Source: Luteimonas sp. RC10 (GTDB lineage: Bacteria > Pseudomonadota > Gammaproteobacteria > Xanthomonadales > Xanthomonadaceae). Taken from it: DNA of 64,000 nucleotides. How positions within the stretch are numbered: position 1 is the first letter of the stretch; the number at the start of each line of letters is the position of its first letter. Position numbers and translations under genes: made by a program. This document shows, piece after piece, positions 31,001 through 41,972 of the stretch. Where the stretch lies: contig NZ_JACHYJ010000001.1 of NCBI RefSeq assembly GCF_014192745.1, positions 1 through 64,000 on the forward strand, given 5' to 3'. The notes under the pieces were generated by a model. That model had not been told where the DNA came from. It did not search any database and worked only from the letters and a program-made list of their open reading frames with translations.

Positions 31001-32164
31001 CAGGCCGGTCGACAGCGAGCCGATGCCGGTGGACAGCGATACCAGGCCGGTCGAAGTCGATGTGGACAGCGAGCCCAACTGACTGCCATTGACCGCATCG
31101 GTGCTGGTGGTCGCGAGCGAACCGGCCGCGACATTGGTCAGCCGCACCGGCGCCGTCGCCGCGATCCCGCCCAAGGTGACCGACGTGCGCCCCGCGTCGT
31201 TGTACTGCACGGCATTACCACCACCCGTGCCGCTGCCGACTGCGGTCGACAGCGAGCTGATGCTGGTCGAGGTCGAGGCCGACAGCAGATTGATGCCCTG
31301 GTAGGCCGCATTGAGCTGGCTGCCATTAACTGCATCGGTGCTGGTGGCGCTGACGCGGCCAGCTGCAACATTGGTCAACGTGCGTGTGAATACGACACCC
31401 GTACCTGCGGTCGCTCCGCCGATACTCACTGTGCCGGTCGGCGTGCTGCCCGCAAACGTATAGCTTTGCCCACCCACCGCTCCAGCAGGCGTGGCCACGG
31501 CCACAGCGGTTGAGGAAAGTGCCCCCAAAGCGACGTCGAAACTGTTGTTGGCGATCGCTTGTTGTCCCAGAGCGACAGCGCCGTTCTGCCGGGCTTGAGC
31601 CAGTCCGCCTGCTGCGACGGTCCCCGCGTCTGAGGCGACAGCCTGATCGCCGATCGAAATCGCACGGAGAGCCGATGCGGTTGCTAGACGACCCAACGCA
31701 ATGGCGTTCTGCCCCTGTGCTCTTGCGCCTCCGCCGACCGAAACTCCATAGGCGCCGGTCGCATATGCGCTGTAACCGAGCGCTACAGAGACATCGCCCG
31801 TTGCGCGCGCACCACCGCCAACGGCAGTAGCCGCATAGCCAGCGACCGCCGCATAACCGCAAGCAACATCTGCACCGCTCGTGGGATTTGTTGAGCCTGC
31901 AGGCGTCCCATCAAGAAGCCGGCAGATGACATCCTGGTTTGCTTGTGCCATCGCCGCTTGCGGCACTGCAAACATGGCACCGGTCAACAGCAGTGCCTGC
32001 GAGCCCCACAGCGCGCAGCGCAGGGCGGTGGTGAGCCTGGTATCGGACGGGGCACGGACGGCACCGGTCACCACGCCGGCCGCGCCCTCGGCGCTGGCCA
32101 GTTCGGACGTCACGACCACTTGTTGCAGTGCGCGACTCCATTTCTTCTGATAGATCCTGTTCAA
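28013..32164 (-). CDS. Trimeric autotransporter adhesin (YadA-like)
   Basis: 1383 residues. It is a type Vc adhesin that trimerises in the outer membrane. Seen: ESPR extended signal (MNRIYQKKWSRALQQVVVTS, cleavage near AMA73); a YadA-type head of short repeats (VALGYSAYATGAY, AIALGRLATAS); and a stalk of ten units, each NAVQYNDxxxxxVTLGG, then APVRLTNVAAGSLA, then STDAVNGSQL, joined by Ser/Thr/Leu segments (SLSTSTSTGLGSLSTGL). A second head-like segment (AIGSGSSASNQGTAIGAGA) precedes a neck and the C-terminal membrane anchor ending SVGYQW. The start is a TTG at 32164 with GAGGA 8 nt upstream. It is the first gene of the adhesin locus. The Ser/Thr density of the linkers is unusual for such stalks and makes them possible glycosylation targets. 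Confidence 0.94.
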   Translation of the reverse strand: MNRIYQKKWSRALQQVVVTSELASAEGAAGVVTGAVRAPSDTRLTTALRCALWGSQALLLTGAMFAVPQAAMAQANQDVICRLLDGTPAGSTNPTSGADVACGYAAVAGYAATAVGGGARATGDVSVALGYSAYATGAYGVSVGGGARAQGQNAIALGRLATASALRAISIGDQAVASDAGTVAAGGLAQARQNGAVALGQQAIANNSFDVALGALSSTAVAVATPAGAVGGQSYTFAGSTPTGTVSIGGATAGTGVVFTRTLTNVAAGRVSATSTDAVNGSQLNAAYQGINLLSASTSTSISSLSTAVGSGTGGGNAVQYNDAGRTSVTLGGIAATAPVRLTNVAAGSLATTSTDAVNGSQLGSLSTSTSTGLVSLSTGIGSLSTGLSTTNSSLTSLSTVAANAVQYDDATHGVVTLGGAGSVAPVRLTNVAAGSLAAGSTDAVNGGQLGLLSTSTSTGLGSLSTGLSTTNSTVASLSTLGQNAVLYDDASHTAVTLGGASATAPVRLTNVAAGSLAATSTDAVNGSQLGSLSTSTLAGLNSLSTSTSTAFANLQTGGTENAVQYDDFSRAVVTFGGANATTPVRLTNVAAGSLAADSTDAVNGSQLGSLSTSTSTGLSTTNSTVASLSTSASTGLGSLSTSTSTAFANLSTGTANAVQYNDATHTAVTLGGASATAPVRLTNVAAGSLAADSTDAVNGAQLGSLSTSTSTGLSSLSTGLSSTNSTIASLSSLSGNVVEYNDASHTAVTFGGTSATAPVRLTNVAAGSLAADSTDAVNGSQLGSLSTVTSTGLGSLSTGLSTTRFDLSSLSTSTSTAFANLSTGGSTNAVQYNDVSRTAVTLGGTSATAPVRLTNVAAGSLAADSTDAVNGSQLGALSTSTSTGLGSLSTGLSSTNSTVTALSTSASTGLGSLSTSTSTAFANLSTGAANAVQYNDASRSIVTLGGTSATAPVRLTNVAAGSLAANSTDAINGSQLGSLSTSTSTGLSTVGFNLASLSTSTSTAFANLSAGGSGFNAVQYNDVNHDAVTFGGAAAQAPVRLMNVAAGSLAANSTDAVNGSQLGALSTSLSTTNFNLSALSTSTSTAIANITVNGGGSPNAVQYDDASHTKATLGGTSATGTVGLTNVSDGSLASDSTDAVNGRQLGSLSTSTSTGLASLSTALSSIGTGGGSLIGGGGDTGGTPRPPAKADGDGSLAVGGGSSASGGGSTAVGSDSNANGDKTTAIGSGSSASNQGTAIGAGAVASGANSVALGAGSIADQPNTVSVGSPGHERRIVNVADGIADTDAANMRQLRAVEYRVDRIERNTNAGIAGAMAMAMMPQPTDPGKSMVSASLGGYDGEGALAVGVSRVSEDGDWVFKGGATVNTRDKTGAGVSVGYQW

Positions 32165-32640
32165 TTTCGCGTCCTCAATCGTATTGGCAACGTTCGTATG
32201 ACTGCCATGCGCCTTTGGCTGGCAGTGCGTTATGGGTTAATGCACCGGGAGACGCCCACGCACGCGCCGCCGCCCTCTCCAGGGAGACGTGTCTTGTCGC
32301 GTGCGCCCTCTTGCCCGCTCTGCGGCGCATCGTCGTGATGCCGACCAGCCAGCGAATGCGTACGGGCTTATCCCCAACCGCTATTCATTCTGTTAATCTG
32401 TAACGCCCACTCGAAAGGAAATAAAATGCAAAACTTGGTGAAACTTCGAGCGTTTCCGGGCGAAAGGGATCCCTTGTGCAAGAATGAAATTGCCCACAAT
32501 ATTGGCGGGCAAAAGTAAGGGCGTATCGCGCATTAAGGATTCGGCGCAGCCGAAATTGACAGAAGGAGGAAAGGGATCCCTTGTGTCAACAGCGCGTGTC
32601 ACCCACGGGGACTGGCGGACATGGGGGCTGCGCGGTAACT
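32165..32640. promoter_or_regulatory. Divergent AT-richer control region with duplicated 17-bp motif
   Basis: This gap between the trimeric autotransporter (minus) and the recombinase (plus) is visibly less GC-rich from about 32370 to 32590 than the rest of the window. GAAAGGGATCCCTTGTG occurs twice in direct orientation (32462-32478 and 32569-32585, 107 bp apart); its core AAGGGATCCCTT is a perfect 12-bp palindrome. A small hairpin (TTCGGC-GCA-GCCGAA) lies at about 32541-32555. Such paired dyads are what recombinase or repressor binding sites look like; which of these they are cannot be told from sequence. Confidence 0.55.
32426..32518 (+). CDS. Possible 30-residue peptide upstream of the recombinase
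   Basis: ATG at 32426 follows AAGGAAATAAA, a fair ribosome site, and the frame closes at TAA 32516-32518. The product (MQNLVKLRAFPGERDPLCKN, then EIAHNIGGQK) has no recognisable family. The first copy of the 17-bp repeat falls inside it. It could be a leader peptide or chance; only the ribosome site supports it. Confidence 0.25.
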   Translation: MQNLVKLRAFPGERDPLCKNEIAHNIGGQK

Positions 32641-33210
32641 ATGAGATTCCTAGGCTATGCGCGTGTGTCGACCGACGAGCAGAACGTCAGCCTGCAACTG
32701 AACGCCCTGAAGGCGGCTGGCTGCAGCGAGATCTTCACTGACGAGGGCATCTCCGGCGGGCAGCGTTCGCGACCCGGACTGGAGAATCTGCTGTCCACTG
32801 CGCAACCCGGCGACACGCTGGTGGTCTGGCGCCTGGATCGCCTGGGCCGTTCGTTGACGCACCTCGTCGAACTGCTGGCGGACCTCGGCCAGCGCGACAT
32901 CCGCTTCCGCTCGCTGTGCGAGTACATCGACACCGCCTCATCAGGTGGCCGGCTCGTCTTCCACATGATGGCGGCGCTGTCGGAGTTCGAGCGCTCGTTG
33001 ATCAGCGAACGCACGCGGGCCGGCATGGCGGCAGCGCGCGCGAAGGGGCGCCATCTGGGGCGCGCATCCGCGCTCTCGCCGGCCCAGCGCGAGGAAGCCC
33101 GCAAGCTGGTGCAATGCGAACATCTGCCACACAGGGATGTGGCGCAGCGCTTCAATGTGCACCCGCGCACGATCGCGCGACTCATCGCACGCGATAGCGG
33201 CGACGGATAA
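32641..33210 (+). CDS. Serine recombinase, resolvase/invertase family
   Basis: 189 residues, normal for small serine recombinases. It cuts and rejoins DNA through a phosphoserine intermediate. The catalytic motif YARVSTDEQ (Ser10) is near the start; GISGGQRSRPGLENLL, VWRLDRLGRS, the E-helix region (MMAALSEFERSLISERTRAG) and a C-terminal helix-turn-helix (HRDVAQRFNVHPRTIARLI) complete the family. The ATG at 32641 gives the usual short N-terminus. However, an in-frame TTG at 32581 has AAGGAGG 11 nt upstream and would add 20 residues, so the start is uncertain. No transposase accompanies it. It is divergent from the trimeric autotransporter. Confidence 0.92.
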   Translation: MRFLGYARVSTDEQNVSLQLNALKAAGCSEIFTDEGISGGQRSRPGLENLLSTAQPGDTLVVWRLDRLGRSLTHLVELLADLGQRDIRFRSLCEYIDTASSGGRLVFHMMAALSEFERSLISERTRAGMAAARAKGRHLGRASALSPAQREEARKLVQCEHLPHRDVAQRFNVHPRTIARLIARDSGDG

Positions 33211-33537
33211 GCGCATTACGCAGCATGGACGCCCTGTGCGGCCGGATGCGCCCCGGGCGACTGGTGACGGCAGTGCTTCGTCGCCGTCATTTGCGTCTGC
33301 ACGTCGGTATTGACGCCGTGATCTCGCATCGGATCAGCCCGTTACCTGTGCAGTCCGTCACCTTCGGATGGCACAACGGCCTGTCGACGTCATCGAGGAT
33401 TTTTCCGAGATTCCAGCGTGCTGCGCATCTTCATGATGCGCGCGTCAGTCTTTCCATGCCCATATCGTGCCGCACGCAGCTGCCCATTCGGGCAGCTGCG
33501 AATGCAACCTGGATACAAACAAAGGCTTGTGGTGCCC
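33211..33537. other. Non-coding gap between recombinase and amn
   Basis: No credible gene. Two hairpins are visible: about 33422-33440 (GCGCATC-TTCAT-GATGCGC) and 33476-33499 (GCAGCTGCCC-ATTC-GGGCAGCTGC). The second lies 39 bp beyond the amn stop and may end amn transcription. Nothing else is recognised. Confidence 0.6.
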
Positions 33538-34314
33538 TTACTCGTCGAAGCGCAGATGCCGGACCGACTTGCCGTGGCGGCGGATCAGCTTCAACGCTTC
33601 GATGCCGATCTGGATGTGGCGCTCGACGAAGTCGGCGCTGACCCGGGCATCGGAGGCTTCGGTCTTGACGCCTTCGGGAATCATCGGCTGGTCGCTGACC
33701 AGCAGCAGCGCACCCGACGGAATGCGGTTGGCGAAGCCGGCAGCGAAGATCGTCGCGGTTTCCATGTCGATGGCCATGCAGCGCATCGCTCGCAGCCGTT
33801 CCTTGAACGCGTCGTCGTGTTCCCAGACCCGGCGGTTGGTGGTGTAGACGGTGCCGGTCCAGTAGTCGTGGCCGAGATCGCGGATCATCGTCGAGACCGC
33901 GCGTTGCAGCGCGAACGCGGGCAGCGCCGGCACCTCCGGCAACAGGTAGTCGCTGCTGGTGCCCTCGCCACGGATCGCCGCGATCGGCAGCACCAGGTCG
34001 CCCAACTGGTTCTTGCGCTTGAGGCCGCCGCACTTGCCCAGGAACAGCACCGACTTGGGCATGACCGCCGAGAGCAGGTCCATCATCGTCGCCGCGTTGG
34101 GGCTGCCCATACCGAAATTGATCATCGTGATGCCGTCGGCAGTGGCGCTGGGCATCGGCCGGTCCAGGCCCACGACCTCGGCGCCGGTCAGGCGCGCGAA
34201 GTGATGCAGGTAGCCGCCGAAGTTGGTCAACAGCACATGCTCGCCGAACTGGTCCAGCGGCACGCCGGTGTAGCGTGGCAACCAGTTGCCGACAATCTGG
34301 TCTTTTTCTTTCAT
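33538..34314 (-). CDS. amn: AMP nucleosidase
   Basis: 258 residues. It splits AMP into adenine and ribose-5-phosphate in the cytoplasm, using the nucleoside-phosphorylase (PNP/UDP) fold. Seen: INFGMGSPNAATMMDLL, FLGKCGGLKRKNQLGDLVLP, and the purine-binding stretch MAIDMETATIFAAGF with SDQPMIPEGVKT after it. The length is that of the short, catalytic-domain-only form; E. coli Amn (484) has an extra N-terminal regulatory domain. The start is the ATG at 34314 with AAGGAG 7 nt upstream. It is divergent from the amidohydrolase genes and has no operon partner. Confidence 0.9.
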   Translation of the reverse strand: MKEKDQIVGNWLPRYTGVPLDQFGEHVLLTNFGGYLHHFARLTGAEVVGLDRPMPSATADGITMINFGMGSPNAATMMDLLSAVMPKSVLFLGKCGGLKRKNQLGDLVLPIAAIRGEGTSSDYLLPEVPALPAFALQRAVSTMIRDLGHDYWTGTVYTTNRRVWEHDDAFKERLRAMRCMAIDMETATIFAAGFANRIPSGALLLVSDQPMIPEGVKTEASDARVSADFVERHIQIGIEALKLIRRHGKSVRHLRFDE

Positions 34315-34490
34315 CGTCTTCTCCTTGCTTCGCAGGCATTCTCGCATCGCGCGCCGGTCGGCCGCAGCCCGCCACAACTGCGCGCACGGTCGCAGTGCGC
34401 TCGGCCACGACACGGGTACACTCGACGACGCTTCGGGGGTCGCGCATGCGCGACGGCTGTTCCATCATCCATCGCTTCGGGGAGTTGTCG

Positions 34491-35860
<1,370 letters not shown>

Positions 35861-35864
<4 letters not shown>

Positions 35865-37177
35865 GCCGCGCGGTTTCGACCCGACGCGTCCGGCGCACGA
35901 TCGCGCGCCTGCTGTGCATGGGCGCACTCGTCGCCGCCACGCTGCCGGTCGCCGCGCAGGACGTGCTGATCCGTGGCGCAACGGTCCACACCGCGGGCGC
36001 CCAGGGCACCCTGCGCGAGGCCGACGTGCTGGTACGCGGCGGCCGTATCGCCGCGGTCGGCCCCGGGCTGTCCGCGGCCGGCGTGCCGGTTGTCGAGGCT
36101 GGTGGACGTCCGCTGACGCCGACGCTGTTCGGCGGCGTGACCGGGATCGGCATCGAGGAGGTGTCGGGCGAGCGTGGCACCCGCGACGACCGCCTGTCGC
36201 TCGGCAGCGCCGAGGACATGGTCGTGCGTCCGGAGTTCGACGTCACGCTGGCGTTCAATCCCGACTCGATCGTGATCCCGGTCGCGCGCGTGGAAGGCAT
36301 CGGCTTCACACTGCTGTCGGCCGGCAACGCCAATGCGATCGTCGGCGGTCAGGGCGCGGCGATGCGTCTGGACGGCAGCGTCGATCCGGCCGGCCCGAAG
36401 GTGCTGTATCTGGCACTGGGCAGTGCCGGCGCCGAGCAGAGCGGGCAGTCGCGCGCGGCGCAGTGGATGCTGCTGGACCAGTTGATCGACGAGGCGCGTG
36501 GTCGGCTGCCGGCCGATTCGCATGTCGCATCGCTGACGCCGGCCGGCAAGCGCGCACTGACGCGTTACCTCGACGGCCAGGGCACGATCGTCGTCGGCGT
36601 CAACCGCGCCTCCGACATCCGCCAACTGCTGCGCTGGAGCAAGCGCCACGGCCTGCGCATCGCGATCCGCGGCGGTGCGGAGGCCTGGAAGCTGGCGCCC
36701 GAACTCGCGGCCGCCGGCGTGCCGGTGTTCGTCGATCCGCTGGTCAACCTGCCGTCGGACTTCGACCAGATCGGCGCCACGCTCGAGAACGCCGCACGCC
36801 TGCACGCCGCTGGCGTGCGTGTCGGCTTCGCGCAGGCCAGCGATGCCTCGCACAACGCCCGCAAGCTGCGCCAGCTTGCCGGCAATGCGGTCGCCCACGG
36901 GCTGCCCTGGGAGGCCGGCCTGGCCGGGCTGACGCGTGTGCCGGCCGAGACCTTCGGCGTCGATGCGGCGATCGGTACGATCGCGGTAGGACGCACCGCG
37001 GATCTGGTGCTGTGGTCGGGCGACCCGTTGGACGTCGCCTATACCGCGGACCAGGTGTGGTTCGGCGGCCGGGCGATCGAGATGCGCTCGCGTCAGACCG
37101 AATTGCGCGACCGCTACCTGCCGCCGGCGACACCTGCCAGCGAAGGCGGTCTGCCGCGGGCCTACCGGCACCGCTGA
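35861..37177 (+). CDS. Secreted amidohydrolase-like protein lacking the HxH metal site
   Basis: 438 residues with a signal peptide (ARLLCMGALVAATLPVAAQD). The N- and C-terminal composite sandwich of the amidohydrolase fold is clear (DVLIRGATVHTAG, IAVGRTADLVLWSGDPL), as is the barrel strand order. But where the family has PGLIDxHxH this protein has LTPTLFGGVTGIG, so the first two metal ligands are absent, and the later His ligands of its neighbour are not evident. ASDASHNAR keeps an Asp in the usual catalytic position. It is coupled to the true amidohydrolase upstream by ATGA. It may be a non-catalytic subunit or use different chemistry. Confidence 0.82.
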
Positions 37178-37579
37178 GGGGTCTGCGCCCCCGTGCAGGC
37201 GGAAGGTACGTGGGGGTAGGCCTTCAGCCTTAGCGGACTGTGGTCCCAGGACCACGGTCTGTTGGGAACCGATCAACGCGCGATCGGAGCGTTTGCCCCC
37301 ATCCCGGCCTTCCCCCGCAAGCGGGGGAAGGGGTTGCAAGCGCCGCGCTGGTCGCACGGATGCTGGCCCTCCCGCCGCAAGCGGGGAAGGAGGTTGCAAG
37401 CGCCGTGGCTTGTCGTGCTGATGCCGACCTTCCCCCGCAAGCGGGGGAAGGGGTTGCAAGCGCCGCGCTGGTCGCTTGCCGGCCTTCCCCGCGGGCGGGG
37501 GAAGGGGCGGCAAGCGATACGGCTGGCGTGCTGGGGTTGGCTTCCCGCAAGCGGGAAAGGAGGCGTCGCAGCGCGCGGC
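37178..37579. repeat. Intergenic array of about five 60-bp palindromic repeats
   Basis: CCTTCCCCCGCAAGCGGGGG followed by AAGGGGTTGCAAGCGCCG repeats with a 60-bp period (units near 37308, 37368, 37428) and then decays in two more copies (about 37482 and 37540). Each unit can fold into a hairpin. It lies between the convergent amidohydrolase and response-regulator genes and may serve as a terminator region. No coding signal apart from repeat-derived frames. Confidence 0.78.
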
Positions 37580-38245
37580 CTATCGGGCGTCGGGGGGGAT
37601 GCCGTCGAGATCGGGGTCGACGGCGAGCTTGCCGGCGATCAGTACGGCCTGGGTGCGGTTGGAGGCGCCGAGCTTGCGCAGCACTGCGGTCATGTGCGCC
37701 TTGACCGTGGCCTCGGAAACGCCGAGCTCGTAGGCGATCTGCTTGTTGAGCATGCCGTCGCCGAGCATCTGCAGCACCCGGAACTGCTGCGGCGTGAGGT
37801 CGCGCAACCTCGCGGCGACATCGTGTTCGCCGGCCGAGACCGCCGGCGCCGAGACCGCGGCCTCGGGGACGAAGCGGTCACCGTCGAGCACCTGCGCGAC
37901 CGCGCGCCCCAGCGTTTCGGCATCGGCCGACTTCGGAACGAAGCCGGCCGCGCCGTGGTCGAGGGCCCGGCGCATCACCGCCGGTTCTTCGCGTGCCGAG
38001 ACCATCAGCACCGGCAGTTGCGGGAACTGCGCGCGCAGGTGCACCAGTGCGCTGAAGCCCTGGGCGCCGGGCATGTTGAGGTCGAGCATCAACAGATCGG
38101 CGTCGGGCTCGGCCTCGACCATCGCGTACAGCGCCTCGACGTTGTGCGCCTCGCGCAGCCGGGCATCGGGCACGGCACGCGCGATCGCCCCACGCAGGGC
38201 TTCGCGGAACAGCGGGTGGTCGTCGGCGATCAGCAGGGTCGTCAT
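37580..38245 (-). CDS. NarL/FixJ-type response regulator next to acs
   Basis: 221 residues. A receiver domain (Asp8, Asp9 acidic pocket; phosphoacceptor Asp55 in LLMLDLNMPG; Lys in FVPKSA) is followed by a LuxR-type helix-turn-helix (LTPQQFRVLQMLGDG, then NKQIAYELGVSEATVKAHM). It begins 9 bp after the acs stop on the same strand, so it is probably co-transcribed. In several gammaproteobacteria a response regulator of this type (CrbR, also called ErdR) activates acs, and the position makes this a good candidate, but the partner kinase is not in the window. Repeat arrays lie immediately downstream. Confidence 0.9.
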   Translation of the reverse strand: MTTLLIADDHPLFREALRGAIARAVPDARLREAHNVEALYAMVEAEPDADLLMLDLNMPGAQGFSALVHLRAQFPQLPVLMVSAREEPAVMRRALDHGAAGFVPKSADAETLGRAVAQVLDGDRFVPEAAVSAPAVSAGEHDVAARLRDLTPQQFRVLQMLGDGMLNKQIAYELGVSEATVKAHMTAVLRKLGASNRTQAVLIAGKLAVDPDLDGIPPDAR

Positions 38246-38254
38246 CGGGCGAGG

Positions 38255-40213
<1,959 letters not shown>

Positions 40214-40463
40214 GCGGGACCTCTTCCCCTTGTTGCGCGTCACGCCAGTGTGCCGCATCCGCCGGCCGGCGACGCTAGGACCTTGGTCTATCCCGCGGGC
40301 GCCGACGCGTCCGCTGGCCGGCCCGGCGCGCGCCGTGCCAACTGCGGACGACCGCACTTCGACCAATGGCGAATGGGCGCCGGGCGCGTCGCCATGCAGT
40401 CTGCACGAAGGACCGGGCGCCGGTTCGACCAGGCTCAGGCTCACGCATCCCTTGGGAGGGGAC

Positions 40464-41843
40464 ATGACACAGACCATCGCCGCGCAGGCCAGGCCGCGCC
40501 TGCTCACGGCCGCCGTGCTCGTCGCGCTCGCATTGCCGGGCGCCGCATTCGCGCAGACCGCCAAGGAGCGCGAGCTCGAGGCGCGGATCGCGCAACTCGA
40601 ATCGCAGGTGCAGGCGCTGCTCGGGCAACAGCAGCAGACCGCCGCGCAGGTGCAGGAGGTGCGCACCGCCCAGGCGGCCGCGCCGGCGGTCGCCGCCGCA
40701 CCGATCCCGGCCGGCAGCCAGCCGATCCAGGCCACCACGATCACCCCGCAGGCCAATCCGGGCACCAAGTTCACCGTCGGCGGCATGATCCGCATCGATG
40801 GCATGGCCACCAAGACCACCGACGGCGACATCGCCAAGGGCACCGCCGGACGCGACTTCTACGTACCCGGTGCGATTCCGGTCGGCGGCGAAGGCCCGGA
40901 CACCTACATGGACGCGCACGCGAAGTTCTCGCGCCTGTGGTTCGACGCCAGCACCGTGCTCGACTCGGGAGACAAGCTCGGCGCGCGCGTGGAGATGGAC
41001 TTCTTCGGCGGCACGCTCGGCAATTCGGCGGCGACCAACACCTACGGCGCCACGTTGCGCCATGCCTACCTGACCTACAACAACTGGCTGGTCGGCCAGA
41101 CGTGGTCGAACTTCATGGACACCAACGCGTTGATCGACGCAGTGGACTTCGTCGGTCCGACCGACGCGGTGGTGTTCGTGCGCCAGCCGCAGGTCCGTTA
41201 CACCAGCGGCCCGTGGACGGTGTCGATCGAGAGCCCGGAGACGACGGTGCAGCCCTTTGGTGGCGCGGCGCGGATCATCGCCGGCGACAACAGCGCGATT
41301 CCCGACGTCATCGCCCGCTACACCCACAAGGCCGACTGGGGCCACGTGAGCTTCGCCGGCATGGCGCGCCAGCTCAAGTACGAGCCCGCGCCCGGTCTGG
41401 ACAGCACCGACACCGGTTTCGGCGCGACCGTCAGCGGCCTGGTCAAGCTGGGCGACAGCACCGACATCCGCTACCAGGTCAGCGGCGGCGAGGGCATCGG
41501 CCGCTACATCGGCCTGGCGACGATCCAGCAGGACGCGATGGTCGATGCCGCCGGCAACCTCGATGCGCTCGGCGGCTGGGCCGGCTACTTCGGCGTGCGC
41601 CAGGTGTTCAGCCCGTCTGTGCGCGGCAACCTGTTCTATGCCCGCTCGCAGTGGGACAACGACACCGCCTGGACGGGCCTGGGCGTCACCCGCAAGGTGC
41701 ATTCGGTGCATGCCAACGTGATCTGGTCGCCGGTGCCCAAGCTCGACTTCGGTGTCGAGGCGATCTGGGGTGAACGCACGCTCGAATCGGGCGTCGACGG
41801 CGAGCTGATGCGCCTGCACACGATGGCCCGCTACTCGTTCTGA
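40464..41843 (+). CDS. DcaP-like outer-membrane porin
   Basis: 459 residues. A signal peptide ([14 protein letters not shown]) is followed by a short coiled coil ([19 protein letters not shown]) and a Gln/Ala/Pro linker, then a beta-barrel ending MARYSF with a terminal Phe, the layout of DcaP trimeric porins, which take up dicarboxylates and other small anions. Conserved parts are [21 protein letters not shown] and YARSQWDND. The ATG at 40464 has GGGAGGGG just upstream. It is divergent from acs and is followed by an MHS transporter 130 bp downstream, so the three probably serve uptake and activation of acetate or related acids. Confidence 0.85.
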   Translation: MTQTIAAQARPRLLTAAVLVALALPGAAFAQTAKERELEARIAQLESQVQALLGQQQQTAAQVQEVRTAQAAAPAVAAAPIPAGSQPIQATTITPQANPGTKFTVGGMIRIDGMATKTTDGDIAKGTAGRDFYVPGAIPVGGEGPDTYMDAHAKFSRLWFDASTVLDSGDKLGARVEMDFFGGTLGNSAATNTYGATLRHAYLTYNNWLVGQTWSNFMDTNALIDAVDFVGPTDAVVFVRQPQVRYTSGPWTVSIESPETTVQPFGGAARIIAGDNSAIPDVIARYTHKADWGHVSFAGMARQLKYEPAPGLDSTDTGFGATVSGLVKLGDSTDIRYQVSGGEGIGRYIGLATIQQDAMVDAAGNLDALGGWAGYFGVRQVFSPSVRGNLFYARSQWDNDTAWTGLGVTRKVHSVHANVIWSPVPKLDFGVEAIWGERTLESGVDGELMRLHTMARYSF

Positions 41844-41972
41844 TCCACCCCGGCGCGGTCGTCGCATCGACCGCGCCGGACTGCGCTCGCGCGCCTGCCG
41901 CACGCACGACCGGACCGCCGGCATCCCGCCGGGGCCGTCCATCCCACGCACGCTTCGGAGGGGAAGCTTCCC

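Noticed and set aside
28700-31350. Regular DNA repeats resembling a CRISPR or satellite
   Set aside because: They are coding: the period follows the stalk units of the trimeric autotransporter, in frame throughout.
32581-32640. Extended N-terminus for the serine recombinase from TTG 32581
   Set aside because: Not adopted because the catalytic Ser would sit about 30 residues in, unlike the family. The AAGGAGG upstream leaves it possible and it is noted in the entry.
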